The notes under the pieces were generated by a model. The model was not told where the DNA came from, did not search any database, and saw only the letters and a program-made list of their open reading frames with translations. The position numbers and the translations under genes were made by a program. A DNA stretch of 64,000 nucleotides, from the NCBI RefSeq assembly GCF_002575655.3, contig NC_053039.3, positions 244,134,622 to 244,198,621 on the forward strand, written 5' to 3'. The stretch comes from Aegilops tauschii subsp. strangulata. Taxonomy: Eukaryota; Streptophyta; Magnoliopsida; Poales; Poaceae. Below are positions 1 through 9,029 of the stretch, one piece after another (positions within the stretch are counted from its first letter, which is position 1; each line of letters opens with the position of its first letter).

Positions 1-199
1 AACCTAAAATGTACCCAAATGTACTAAAAATCTAACTTTTATATGCACAGAGAACATACATACATATATACATTTTTATAAAAATGCAAAAAACAAATCA
101 TCATATATATGAACAAAAAATCTGAAAAAACAGGACATATAATCATATATACACACATACATATAATCACACATATGCACATAATCTGAAAAAAATATC

Positions 200-560
200 A
201 CATATATGAAAAAAAACAGAGAGGAAGGCCGGCGGCCGGACCGAACGTGGCGGCGGCGTGTGGTCGGGGCAGGTCGGGGGCGTGGGGCGGCGTCGGGGCA
301 GGGGCTCGGGCCGGGGCGGCTTGTCGGGGCAGGGGCGCGCGGGCCGGGGCGGCGCGTCGGGGCAGGGACACGGGCCGGGGCGGCGCGTAGGGGCAGGGCA
401 ACGGCGCGGGGCGACGGCGACGAGGAGTGGGCGGTGACGAGGAGCAGGCGGCGGGGCGGCGACGGCGAGCACGGGCAGCCTGGCGGTGTCGGCGAGCACG
501 GGCAGCAAGGGTGCGGGGCGGCGACGGCGAGCACGGGCAGCCTGGCGGCGTCGATGAGTT
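200..560. repeat. GC-rich minisatellite-like tract
   Basis: Short GC-rich units repeat in tandem. First there are about four degenerate units of roughly 30-34 bp containing GGGGCAGGG and GGCCGGGGCGGC (about 250-400). Then come units containing CGACGGCGAGCACGGGCAGC (about 460-560). Long ORFs exist here on both strands, but they are repetitive, Pro/Arg/Ala-rich and typical of GC-rich shadow frames. I call no gene. Positions 1-199 are AT-rich with runs of CATATA and show nothing I can name. Confidence 0.6.
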
Positions 561-669
561 CGGCGTCGTCGGGGGGCAAATGGTCGATGAAACTGAAAAA
601 TTTACAAGTCCTGCTTATATACGGAGAGCATTGGTACCGGTTCATGGCAGCAACTGAGACAATGCCCCT

Positions 670-867
670 TTTAGTCCCGGTTGGTGCCACCAACCGGGAC
701 CAAAGGTCTCTTTTCAGCAGCCCAAAGGGCGGGAAGCGGCGGCCTTTGGTCCCGGTTGGTGGCACCAACCGGGACTAAAGGGGGGGCATTGGTACCGGTT
801 GGTGGCACGAACCGGTACCAATGCACACCTTTAGTCCCGGTTGGTGCCACCAACCGGGACCAAAGGC
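670..867. repeat. Array of four 37-bp palindromes (CACTA subterminal type)
   Basis: Four near-perfect palindromes lie at 670-706, 744-780, 787-823 and 829-867. Each is built on a GGTCCCGGTTGGT or GGTACCGGTTGGT arm and its complement around a short GCCAC/GGCAC core. The first and fourth are almost identical. The same motif recurs at the right end of the CACTA element (6431-6680). Known role in CACTA elements: subterminal repeats bind the TnpA-type protein. Inference: this marks the left subterminal zone. Confidence 0.75.
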
Positions 868-2037
868 CCTGTGCTGCTGCGGCCGCGTCGAAAGTTTAGT
901 CCCACCTCGCTAGTTGAGAGGGGCGCGCAGTGGTTTATAAGCCCCACTGCCGCTCCCCTCTCGAGCTCCTCTCCATTGCAGGCTTACGGGCCTAATTGTC
1001 ACTGCTATGCCTGCTGGGCCTACTGGGCCTTCTGCGGGCCTGAATCCTGGCCCATCGATGGGTTTGTAGTCGTATTCAGGCCGTGGTGGCCCAGTAGGTG
1101 GCATATGTTTTTTATTTTTTGCTTGTTTTTTGTTTTCTTTTTTGCTTTATTTATTTTGTTTTGTTTCTACTTACAACAAAAAACTTATTTATTTTATTTT
1201 ATTTTGTTTCTAATTACTTATTTATTTTTCTTTAAGATAATTCTTTTTGCTATTAAAGTTTCTAACAAAAAAAGTTCTTTATGAAAATTCTTTTTGCTTT
1301 CAATGATTTTGAACAGAAAATACTTTGATAATTTTAGTTTCATAAATTTTATTTATGTTATTAAAGTTTATTTTATTTTGTTTGTACTTATATAGTTTAT
1401 TAAAGTTTATATTATTTTGTTTCTAATTACTTATTTATTTTATTTGTTATTTTTCATGCACCATTTTTCATGCATTTACTGATTATTTTGAGCTATAAGA
1501 CCCTAAAATTGAAAAGCATTTTAAATGAACTCTGAAAAGGTTGAAAGTTGGCATGGTATCATCATTTCATCCACATAGCATGTGCAAGAAAGTTGAGAGG
1601 GTTACGGCAAAAACTGGATGCACTTCGTGTACAAAACGAACAATCTCTTTCGAAGTATCATGATTTCATACGGAAACTCGTCTGTCACAAAGGGATTTCA
1701 TTTTTTAAAACTTATTTGAACTCCTGACTTTTTGCGTGTTCAAAATGCACCATTCAAAGCCACATCATCAATTTTCAACCCTTTCTGACTTCATTTCTTA
1801 TTTTTCATGCATTTATTGATTATTTTGAGCTATAAGACCCTGAAATTGAAAAGCATTTCAAATGAACTCTAAAAAGGTTGAAAGTTGGCATGGTATCATC
1901 ATTTCATCCACATAGCATGTGCAAGAAAGTTGAGAGGGTTACGGCAAAAACTAGATGCACTTCGTGTACAAAACGGACAATGGTATCATATTACAAAGTT
2001 GGCATGGTATCATCATAATAGTTGCGGGAGAAAGTCT
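868..2037. other. Non-coding 3' region of the CACTA element
   Basis: No credible gene. 868-1100 is moderately GC-rich. 1100-1480 is strongly T-rich. 1480-2000 contains the long direct duplication listed separately. The transposase stop lies at the right edge, so this is transposon 3' sequence. Confidence 0.5.
1486..1983. repeat. Imperfect direct duplication, about 165 bp x 2
   Basis: The segment 1486-1650 recurs at about 1820-1983. Both copies start with TTTTGAGCTATAAGACCCT and run through a shared block containing AGTTGGCATGGTATCATCAT and GGGTTACGGCAAAAACT. I see only scattered substitutions. The intervening 170 bp is not duplicated. Confidence 0.8.
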
Positions 2038-5000
2038 TCACTTTTTCTTCGCTTGTGTCATTTGCTTATTGCGCCGTAACCATGGATAATCTTCATTGTT
2101 TATCAGGATGGTTGGGTCAGCCTTGACTTTGAAGGGAGGAATTTCATGAAACTTTTCATAATCGTCAGACATGTCTGTCTTGCCCTCCACTCCCACGATG
2201 TCCCTTTTTCCTGAAAGAACTATGTGGCGCTTTGGCTCATCGTATGATGTATTCGCTTCCTTATCTTTTCTTTTTCTCAGTTTGGTAGACATGTCCTTCA
2301 CATAGATAACCTGTGCCACATCATTGGCTAGGACGAACGGTTCGTCAGTGTACCCAAGATTTTTCAGATCCACTGTTGTCATTCCGTACTGTGGGTCTAC
2401 CTGTACCCCGCCTCCTGACAGATTGACCCATTTGCACTTAAACAAAGGGACCTTAAAATCATGTCCGTAGTCAAGTTCCCATATGTCCACTATGTAACCA
2501 TAATATGTGTCCTTTCCCCTCTCGGTTGCTGCATCAAAGCGGACACCGCTGTTTTGGTTGGTGCTCTTTTGATCTTGGGCGATCGTGTAAAATGTATTCC
2601 CATTTATCTCGTATCCTTTGTAAGTCAATACAGTCAAAGATGGTCCCCTGGACAACGAGTACAACTCATCACAAACAGTGTTGTCACCTCTGAGACATGT
2701 TTCCAACCAACTGCTGAAAGTCCTGATGTGTTCACATGTAATCCAGTCGTCGCATTGCTCCGGGTGTTTGGAGCGCAGACTGCTTTTGTGTTCATCAACA
2801 TACGGGGTTACCAAGGTAGAGTTCTGTAGAACTGTGTAGTGTGCTTGAGACCAAGAATGCCCGTCCCTGCATATTATTGAGTCCGCTCCTAGCATGCCTT
2901 TTCCAGTCAGTCTCCCCTCATACCGCGATTTAGGGAGACCTATCTTCTTAAGGCCAGGAATGAAGTCAACACGAAACCCAATGACATCCTCTGTTTGATG
3001 GCCCATGGAGATGCTTCCTTCTGGCCTAGCGCGGTTACTGACATATTTCTTTAGGACTCCCATGAACCTCTCAAAGGGGAACATATTGTGTAGAAATACG
3101 GGCCCCAGAATGACAATCTCGTCGACTAGATGAACTAGGATGTGGGTCATGATATTGAAGAAGGATGGTGGGAACACCAGCTCGAAACTGACAAGACATT
3201 GTGCCACATCACTCCTTAGCCTTGGTATGATTTCTGGATCGATCACCTTCTGAGAGATTGCATTGAGGAATGCACATAGCTTCACAATGGCTAATCGGAC
3301 GTTTTCCGGTAGAAGCCCCCTCAATGCAACCGGAAGCAGTTGCGTCATAATCACGTGGCAGTCATGAGACTTTAGGTTCTAGAACTTTTTCTCTGGCATA
3401 TTTATTATTCCCTTTATATTCGACGAGAAGCCAGTCGGGACCTTCATACTGAGTAGGCATTCAAAGAAGATTTCTTTCTCTTCTTTCGTAAGAGCGTAGC
3501 TGGCAGGACCTTCATACTGCTTCGGAGGCATGCCGTCTTTTTCGTGCAAACGTTGCAGGTCCTCCCGTGCCTCAGGTGTATCTTTTGTCTTCCCATACAC
3601 GCCCAAGAAGCCTAGCAGGTTCACGCAAAGGTTCTTTGTCACGTTCATCACGTCGATTGAAGAGCGGACCTCTAGGTCTTTCCAGTAGGGTAGGTCCCAA
3701 AATATAGATTTCTTCTTCCACATGGGTGCATGTCCCTCAGCGTCATTCGGAACAGCTAGTCCGCCGAGACCCTTTCCAAATATTACGTGTAAATCATTGA
3801 CCATAGCAAGTACGTGATCACCGGTACGCATGGCGGGCTTCTTCCGGTGATCTGCCTCGCCTTCGAAATGCTTGCCTTTCTTTCGACATTGATGGTTGGT
3901 CGGAAGAAATCGACGATGGCCCAGGTACACATTCTTCCTGCATTTGTCCGGGTATATACTTTCAGTGTCATCTAAACAGTGCGTGCATGCGTGGTATCCC
4001 TTGTTTGTCTGTCCTGAAAGGTTACTGAGAGCGGGCCAATCGTTGATGGTTACAAACAGCAACGCGTGCAGGTTAAATTCCTCCTGTTTGTGCTCATCCC
4101 ATGTGCGTACACCGTTTCCATTCCACAGTTGTAGAAGTTCTTCAACTAATGGCCTTAGGTACACATCAATGTCGTTGCCGGGTTGCTTAGGGCCTTGGAG
4201 GAGAACTGGCATCATAATGAACTTCCGCTTCATGCACATCCAAGGAGGAAGGTTATACATACATAGAGTCACGGGCCAGGTGCTGTGATTGCTGCTCTGC
4301 TCCCCGAAAGGATTAATGCCATCCGCGCTTAAACCAAACCATACGTTCCTTGGGTCAGCTGCAAACTCAGCCCAGTACTTTCTCTCGATTTTTCTCCACT
4401 GCGACCCGTCAGCGGGTGCTCTCAACTTCCCGTCTTTCTTACGGTCCTCACTATGCCATCGCATCAACTTGGCATGCTCTTCGTTTCTGAACAGACGTTT
4501 CAACCGTGGTATTATAGGAGCATACCACATCACCTTCGCAGGAACCCTCTTCCTGGGGGGCTCGCCGTCAACATCACCAGGGTCATCTCGTCTGATCTTA
4601 TACCGCAATGCACCGCATACCGGGCATGCGTTCAGATCCTTGTACGCACCGCGGTAGAGGATGCGGTCATTAGGGCATGCATGTGTCTTCTAGACCTCCA
4701 ATCCTAGAGGGCATACGGCCTTCTTTGCTGCGTATGTACTGTCGGGCAATTCGTTATCCTTTGGAAGCTTCTTCTTCAATATTTTCAATAGCTTCTCAAA
4801 TCCTTTGTCAGGCACAGCATTCTCTGCCTTCCATTGCAGCAATTCCAGTATGGTACCGAGCTTTGTGTTGCCATCTTCGCAATTGGGGTACAACCCTTTT
4901 TTGTGATCCTCTAACATGCGATCGAACTTCAGCTTCTCCTTTTGACTTTCGCATTGCGTCCTTGCATCGACAATGACCCGGCGGAGATCATCATCATCGG

Positions 5001-5396
5001 GCACTGGTTCCTCTTGATCTTCAGCAGCTTCCCTGTTGCAGCATCATTGGGCACATCGTCTGGTTCCTCTTGATCTTCAACAGCTTCCCCCGTTGCAGCA
5101 TCACCGTATTCATGGGGCACATAGTTGTCATCGTCCTCTTCTTCTTCGCCGTCTTCCATCATAACCCCTATTTCTCCGTGCCTCGTCCAAACATTATAGT
5201 GTGGCATGAAACCCTTGTAAAGCAGATGGGTGTGAAGGATTTTCCGGTCAGAGTAAGACTTCGTATTCCCACATTTAGGGCATGGACAACACATAAAACC
5301 ATTCTGCTTGTTTGCCTCAGCCACTTCGAGAAAATCATGCACGCCCTTAATGTACTCGGAGGTGTGTCTGTCACTGTACATCCATTGTCGGTTCAT
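2038..5396 (-). pseudogene. CACTA transposase (TnpD/Tnp2-like), inactivated
   Basis: Read leftwards, the N-terminus (5396) has a transposase-associated domain with WMY near the start and a zinc-type CPCPKCGN motif (about residues 37-44). An acidic stretch (EEEEDDDNY) follows. The Transposase_21/Tnp2 core lies in 3379-4608, with FGLSADGINPFG, WPVTLCMYNLPPWMC and HACTHC. The C-terminal part (2038-3354) resembles DUF4218 (MFPFERFMGVLKKYV) followed by DUF4216. Known role: binds transposon ends and cuts the element out in the nucleus. Breaks seen: a one-base loss near 5030 in the second copy of a tandemly duplicated acidic segment, an in-frame TAG at about 4690-4692 (before KTHACPND), and a TAG at about 3379-3381 (before NLKSHDCH). 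The start is the ATG at 5396, before NRQWMYSDRH. Family identity is sure. Activity is very unlikely. Confidence 0.88.
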
Positions 5397-5576
5397 CTGC
5401 GTGCATTATATATAATTAAGTGTGTCAAAAACCATTACAGAACATCATGAATAGATAATTAAGTGACCAAATTAATAGAAGTTCATCATCACATTAAAAC
5501 CAAAGTACATACATAGTTCTCATCTAACAACATATAGCTCTCCAGAGCATCTAATTAATTAAACCATACATTGAAA

Positions 5577-6021
5577 CTATGTAAAACATTTCAGTGCGAA
5601 AACAAATGCGATCATAATCGCAACCAAGGTAACAATTGATCCAACGACATAATGATACCAAGCCTCGGTATGAATGGCATATTTTCTAATCTTTCTAATC
5701 TTCAAGCGCATTGCATCCATCTTGATCTTGTGATCATCGACGACATCCGCAACATGCAACTCCAATATCATCTTCTCCTCCTCAATTTTTTTTATTTTTT
5801 CCTTCAAGAAATTGTTTTCTTCTTCAACTAAATTTAACCTCTCGACAATAGGGTCGGTTGGAATTTCCGGTTCACATACCTCCTAGATAAATAAAATCTA
5901 TGTCACGTTGGTCGGCATAATTTTCATAAACAATAAATGAACCAATAGTTATAAACATAATATATACCACATCCGAATCATAGACAGGACGAGGGCCGAC
6001 GGGGGCGGATAACAAAACCAT
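5577..6021 (-). CDS. Small spliced CACTA accessory gene: coiled coil plus C-terminal membrane segment
   Basis: The proposed model has exon 1 from 6021 to 5968 (18 codons from ATG, ending YDSDV), an intron from GT at 5967 to AG at 5883, and exon 2 from 5882 to 5577. It encodes 119 aa with no internal stop, and the exons join in phase 0. The protein has a proline-rich start (VGPRPVYDSDV), an acidic linker and a Glu/Lys-rich coiled coil (about residues 36-75, including NNFLKEKIKKIEEEK). A hydrophobic segment, VVGSIVTLVAIMIAFVFAL, lies just before the end. It sits between the element's promoter end and the transposase, on the same strand. An untranslated leader exon may end at a GTGAGCC-type donor near 6145. 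The function is unknown to me. I recall similar predicted proteins around Triticeae CACTA elements but cannot check. Splice sites are by eye. Confidence 0.55.
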
Positions 6022-6412
6022 CGCACTATATAATAACAAGCAATAAAATAGTAAGAAAATTAGACAGTGGTGAACAAGCAATAAAATAGTATCTATCTAA
6101 AGTAAGAATTTTTCTTTCAGAAAGAAGATAAGAACAAGAGGCTCACCACGGTGGTGCCGGCGACGAGATCGGCGCGGGCGATCGACGGTGGTGAAGGCGG
6201 GAATGAGACGTGACGGGCCGCTAAACCTAGACAAATCTCGAGGAAAATGGAGCTTTGAGGTCGTGCTTCGAGAGGAGAAAGCTTAACTAGTGTGGCTCGG
6301 GCATTTCATCGAACACCTCATGTGCATAGGAGGTGAGCTAGAGCACCACAAAGCCCTCCCCTCGCCGGCCAGAGAAAAACAGAGCACTGGAGTGCTTTGC
6401 TCGCGGGCGAGG
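6022..6412 (-). other. 5' leader and intron region of CACTA genes
   Basis: This lies between the TATA box at 6413-6422 and the small spliced gene. The GC-rich part at 6130-6260, read on the minus strand, looks like a leader exon ending at a GTGAGCC donor. The AT-rich part at 6030-6120 looks like an intron. I see no separate ORF. Confidence 0.35.
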
Positions 6413-6422
6413 GGTATATATA
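6413..6422 (-). promoter_or_regulatory. TATA box of the CACTA element (minus strand)
   Basis: CCTATATATACC read on the minus strand sits just inside the palindrome array and about 390 bp upstream of the first coding exon. The position and strand suit the shared promoter for the small gene and the transposase. Confidence 0.55.
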
Positions 6423-6430
6423 GGCACCTC

Positions 6431-6680
6431 ATTGGTCCCGGTTCGTGGCATGAACCGGGACTAAAGGGCAGCCTGTGGTCCCGGTTCAAGCCACCAACCG
6501 GGACCAATGGTGGTGGGCCAGGAGCGAGGCCCATTGGTCCCGGTTCGTCCCACCAACCGGGACCAAAGGGGCCAGACGAACCGGGACCAATGCCCCCACG
6601 AGGCCCGGCAGGCCCTGGCCTCACGAACCGGGACCAGTGCCCCCATTGGTCCCGGTTCTGGACTGAACCGGGACTAATGG
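6431..6680. repeat. Right subterminal palindrome array of the CACTA element
   Basis: Palindromes of about 33-37 bp lie at 6431-6467, about 6476-6508, 6533-6569 and 6645-6680, with half-units at about 6573-6591 and 6620-6640. All use GGTCCCGGTT and its complement AACCGGGACC. The array starts about 30 bp inside the terminal repeat. Such repeats are binding sites for CACTA-encoded proteins and can also give hairpin transcripts. Confidence 0.8.
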
Positions 6681-6707
6681 GCTGACCCGGCCTGAACCAA
6701 AGCCCTC

Positions 6708-6720
6708 TTTTCTACTAGTG
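6708..6720 (-). repeat. CACTA terminal inverted repeat (right end)
   Basis: CACTAGTAGAAAA on the minus strand is the canonical terminus. The host ORF resumes at 6721 with TCTTGGAGCC, matching the intact second copy at about 49515. Confidence 0.9.
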
Positions 6721-7189
6721 TCTTGGAGCCGGTGTTAGTGTTATGCCTCTCTCTTTATATCGTAGACTTGATTTGAATAAGTTGACACCTACTGAAATAT
6801 CTTTGCAAATGGCCGATAAATCAACTGCTATACCTGTCGGTATTTGTGAGGATGTGCCTGTTGTGGTTGCAAACATTACTATTTTAACGGACTTTGTTAT
6901 TCTTGATATTCCCGAGGACGATAGTATGTCTACTATTCTTGGAAGACCCTTTTTGAATACTGCAGGGGCTGTTATTGATTGCAACAAAGGCAATGTCACT
7001 TTTCATGTTAATGGTAATGAGCATACGGTACACTTTCCGAGGAAACAACCTCAAGTCCACAGTATCAATTCTATTGGAAAAATTCCATCGATTATTATTG
7101 GAGGTTTTGAATTTCCTCTACCTACTGTCAAGAAGAAATATGATATTCTTATTGTTGGGGATGTTCATATCCCCGTTGAGGTAACATAG
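6721..7189 (+). pseudogene. Retroviral-type aspartic protease, C-terminal part of gag-PR (A1), cut by CACTA
   Basis: The frame opens at the CACTA junction with LGAGVSVMP, directly after the position of the catalytic Asp in the intact copy A2 (CDLGAGVSVMP near 49510). It continues through LTPTEISLQMADKS and ILGRPFLNTAGAVIDCNKG to a stop at 7187-7189. The D-[LTS]-GA and ILG(R)-type motifs are those of retrotransposon aspartic proteases, which cut the polyprotein inside virus-like particles. The CACTA insertion separates it from gag, so it is dead as a gene. The reading frame is otherwise intact. Confidence 0.85.
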
Positions 7190-7967
7190 TGTTATTCAAA
7201 ATTTCTCCGGTTCCATGTTATTCGAAATGAGTTTGTTAACAAGACCTGATCAACCTTGTTAGTGGATTCCTTTTGATGAGCATGAGATGGATGAAGTTAG
7301 AAGGCACAACCTTCTGTATTCTTCTTTTACTTTCTGTTATTTAGATTAAATAAAGCAAAAATAGTATTTTCTGTTTGTTTTGTGATTTATTCGTGCAATA
7401 AAAAATACCCCGAAAATAGAAGTTCTCCAAATGCCCTGAAAATGAAATATGATTTTTTCTGGAATATTTGAGAATATCTGGCACTGAGAACACATCAGGG
7501 GGAGCAAGCACCTGGCCACGAGGGTCCAGGGCGCGCCCACCCCCCTGGGCGCGCCCCTGCCTCGTGGGCCCATGGTGGCCCCCCTCCACTTATTCCAGCC
7601 ACCACACACTCCTTCTTCCTCCCAAAAAAATCACCAACCAGCTCAAGCATGAGTTCTAGCTCATTTTGCTGCGATTTTTGATCTCCTAGCTCAAAGCTCC
7701 ACTCACAAAACTGCTTTGGGGAATTGTTCTTCGGTATGTGACTCCTCCAATGGTCCAATTAGTTTTTGTTCTAGTGCTTTATTCTTTGCAAATTTTTGCT
7801 GCCTAGGTGACCCTGTTCTTGAGATTGCATGTCAAATTTGTACGGTCCCAAGTAATTCTAATGCATGATATAGTCTCTAGGCACTTGTGGGAGTAGTTGC
7901 TATCAATTTTGTTGAGTTTGGTTCACTTTTATTTTGAGTTACTAAAAATTTCGGAAATTTTCAGAAA
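7190..7967 (+). other. Spacer between protease and ORF2 in A1, with an LTR-like module
   Basis: No ORF of note. About 7400-7580 resembles part of the element's own LTR (about 11220-11383). AGAAGTTCTCCAAATGCCCT is followed, about 100 bp on, by CCACGAGGGT, GGGCGCGCCC and CTGCCTCGTGGGCCC in the same order as in the LTR. The equivalent block exists in A2 (50205-50370). It may act as an internal promoter or leader for ORF2, which is inference. Confidence 0.6.
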
Positions 7968-9029
7968 ATGATGAAGAGATTATTGAGGGGCTCCTCGAGC
8001 CGAAGCTCGAGGGACAAGCAAAGTGAAGAGGATAAGAGGCCCAAATATAATCTCCCTCGCACCGCGGAGGTTCGGCCGTGTGAATGGCCTTGTGATGAGT
8101 TCTTAACAGTGACCGGGATTCATGATGATTTTTATTCTTTGGTTGAGAATGCGGGCCTCACCGACTTCCTCCGCGACCAGTGCGAACAATATCTCTTACT
8201 CACCAATATTTTCGTGCAAAATTTTCATTTCCATGCTAGGAGATCACCACCTTCAGTGGAATTTTATTTATATGATGAGCATAAGGAGATGTCCCTTTCT
8301 AATTTCTGCCGGGTCTGTAAGATACCCCTTACTGGCAGCATAGAAGAACCACATCGTAGTGATGTGGAAGGGTTTATTGATATGATTGCTGTAGGGGAAA
8401 CGAGGAAAGTTTCCGATGCAAGAATTACTAGCATACATTTTCCGGTTCTACGTTACTTTGCGATATTTGCTAGTAGATGTTTAATTGGTCGCGGAAACTG
8501 TGGAAACCTTAGTGCCCCTGATATTGTTATTTTGGGCCATGCCTTGTTCCGTGATAACTCTTTTAGTCTAGGCGCTATCGTTGCCAAACGGTTAAGTCTT
8601 AACCGCACGAAGGGTCCCATCTTGGGAGGTATCTTCGCCTCGCACCTTGCTGCACACTTTAACATACCTATTAGGCATTATGAGAAAGAAGAAAAGTTGC
8701 TGCCTCCTGTTTTTCTAGATTATAAGAGTATGGTAGCACATGACTTTATTGTTAAGAATAAGAAAAAGATGCTTAACTACAGACTGATATTTGATAAAAA
8801 TCACCCTGAGACTATTACTTTGCCTGCTCCTTCTTTGTTTAACTTATCTACAGGCAAGTATCTTGTTCAGCCGGAGGCATTTCATGCCTACCAGAACCCC
8901 ACACCAGCTACAGAGCTAGAGCCGGAACCACAACTTGATCCTTCACGACAGTCTGTTTATCAGTGGGATCCGGAGGAGATTGCGGCAACCCGAGGCTCCT
9001 TCTCAGTACGACCCCAACTACAACTTTGA
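7968..9029 (+). CDS. Athila-type second ORF (A1 ORF2), C-terminus frameshifted
   Basis: 353 aa from ATG at 7968. It begins with a basic Ser/Arg-rich tail (KRLLRGSSSRSSR), then a globular domain with RPCEWPCDEFL, ENAGLTDFLRDQ, ARITSIHFPVLRYFAIFASR and IGRGNCGN. It resembles the Athila ORF-1 family (Pfam 'Arabidopsis retrotransposon ORF-1'), whose function is unknown. A2 has the homologous ORF at 50767. After about residue 335 the frame differs from A2. In another frame the sequence reads QYDPNYNFDPWA to a stop at 9040-9042, so a small indel near 8990 altered the last residues. A catalytic role is not suggested by any motif. Most of the domain is open, which is notable for a TE of this age. Confidence 0.75.
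   Translation: MMKRLLRGSSSRSSRDKQSEEDKRPKYNLPRTAEVRPCEWPCDEFLTVTGIHDDFYSLVENAGLTDFLRDQCEQYLLLTNIFVQNFHFHARRSPPSVEFYLYDEHKEMSLSNFCRVCKIPLTGSIEEPHRSDVEGFIDMIAVGETRKVSDARITSIHFPVLRYFAIFASRCLIGRGNCGNLSAPDIVILGHALFRDNSFSLGAIVAKRLSLNRTKGPILGGIFASHLAAHFNIPIRHYEKEEKLLPPVFLDYKSMVAHDFIVKNKKKMLNYRLIFDKNHPETITLPAPSLFNLSTGKYLVQPEAFHAYQNPTPATELEPEPQLDPSRQSVYQWDPEEIAATRGSFSVRPQLQL

Larger units (their letters stand above)
1..6720 (-). mobile_element. CACTA (En/Spm) DNA transposon, right-hand part, left end not identified
   Basis: The right end is defined by CACTAGTAGAAAA read on the minus strand at 6708-6720, the standard CACTA terminus. Immediately after it, at 6721, an Athila-like protease ORF resumes in mid-gene. 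That ORF is uninterrupted in the second Athila copy near 49513, so the boundary is firm. The element carries a minus-strand transposase remnant (2038-5396), a small spliced gene (5577-6021) and palindrome arrays at 670-867 and 6431-6680. Palindromes in this superfamily are subterminal, so the left terminus probably lies near or left of 670, but I found no CACTA motif there. It could be outside the window. The 3-bp target duplication would be TCT (6721-6723), which cannot be confirmed without the left flank. Confidence 0.85.

Noticed and set aside
206..778. 190-aa plus-strand ORF and overlapping minus-strand ORFs in 1-900
   Set aside because: Arg/Gly/Ala-rich translations of a tandem GC-rich repeat and of palindromes. 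They are open on both strands at once and have no recognisable domain.
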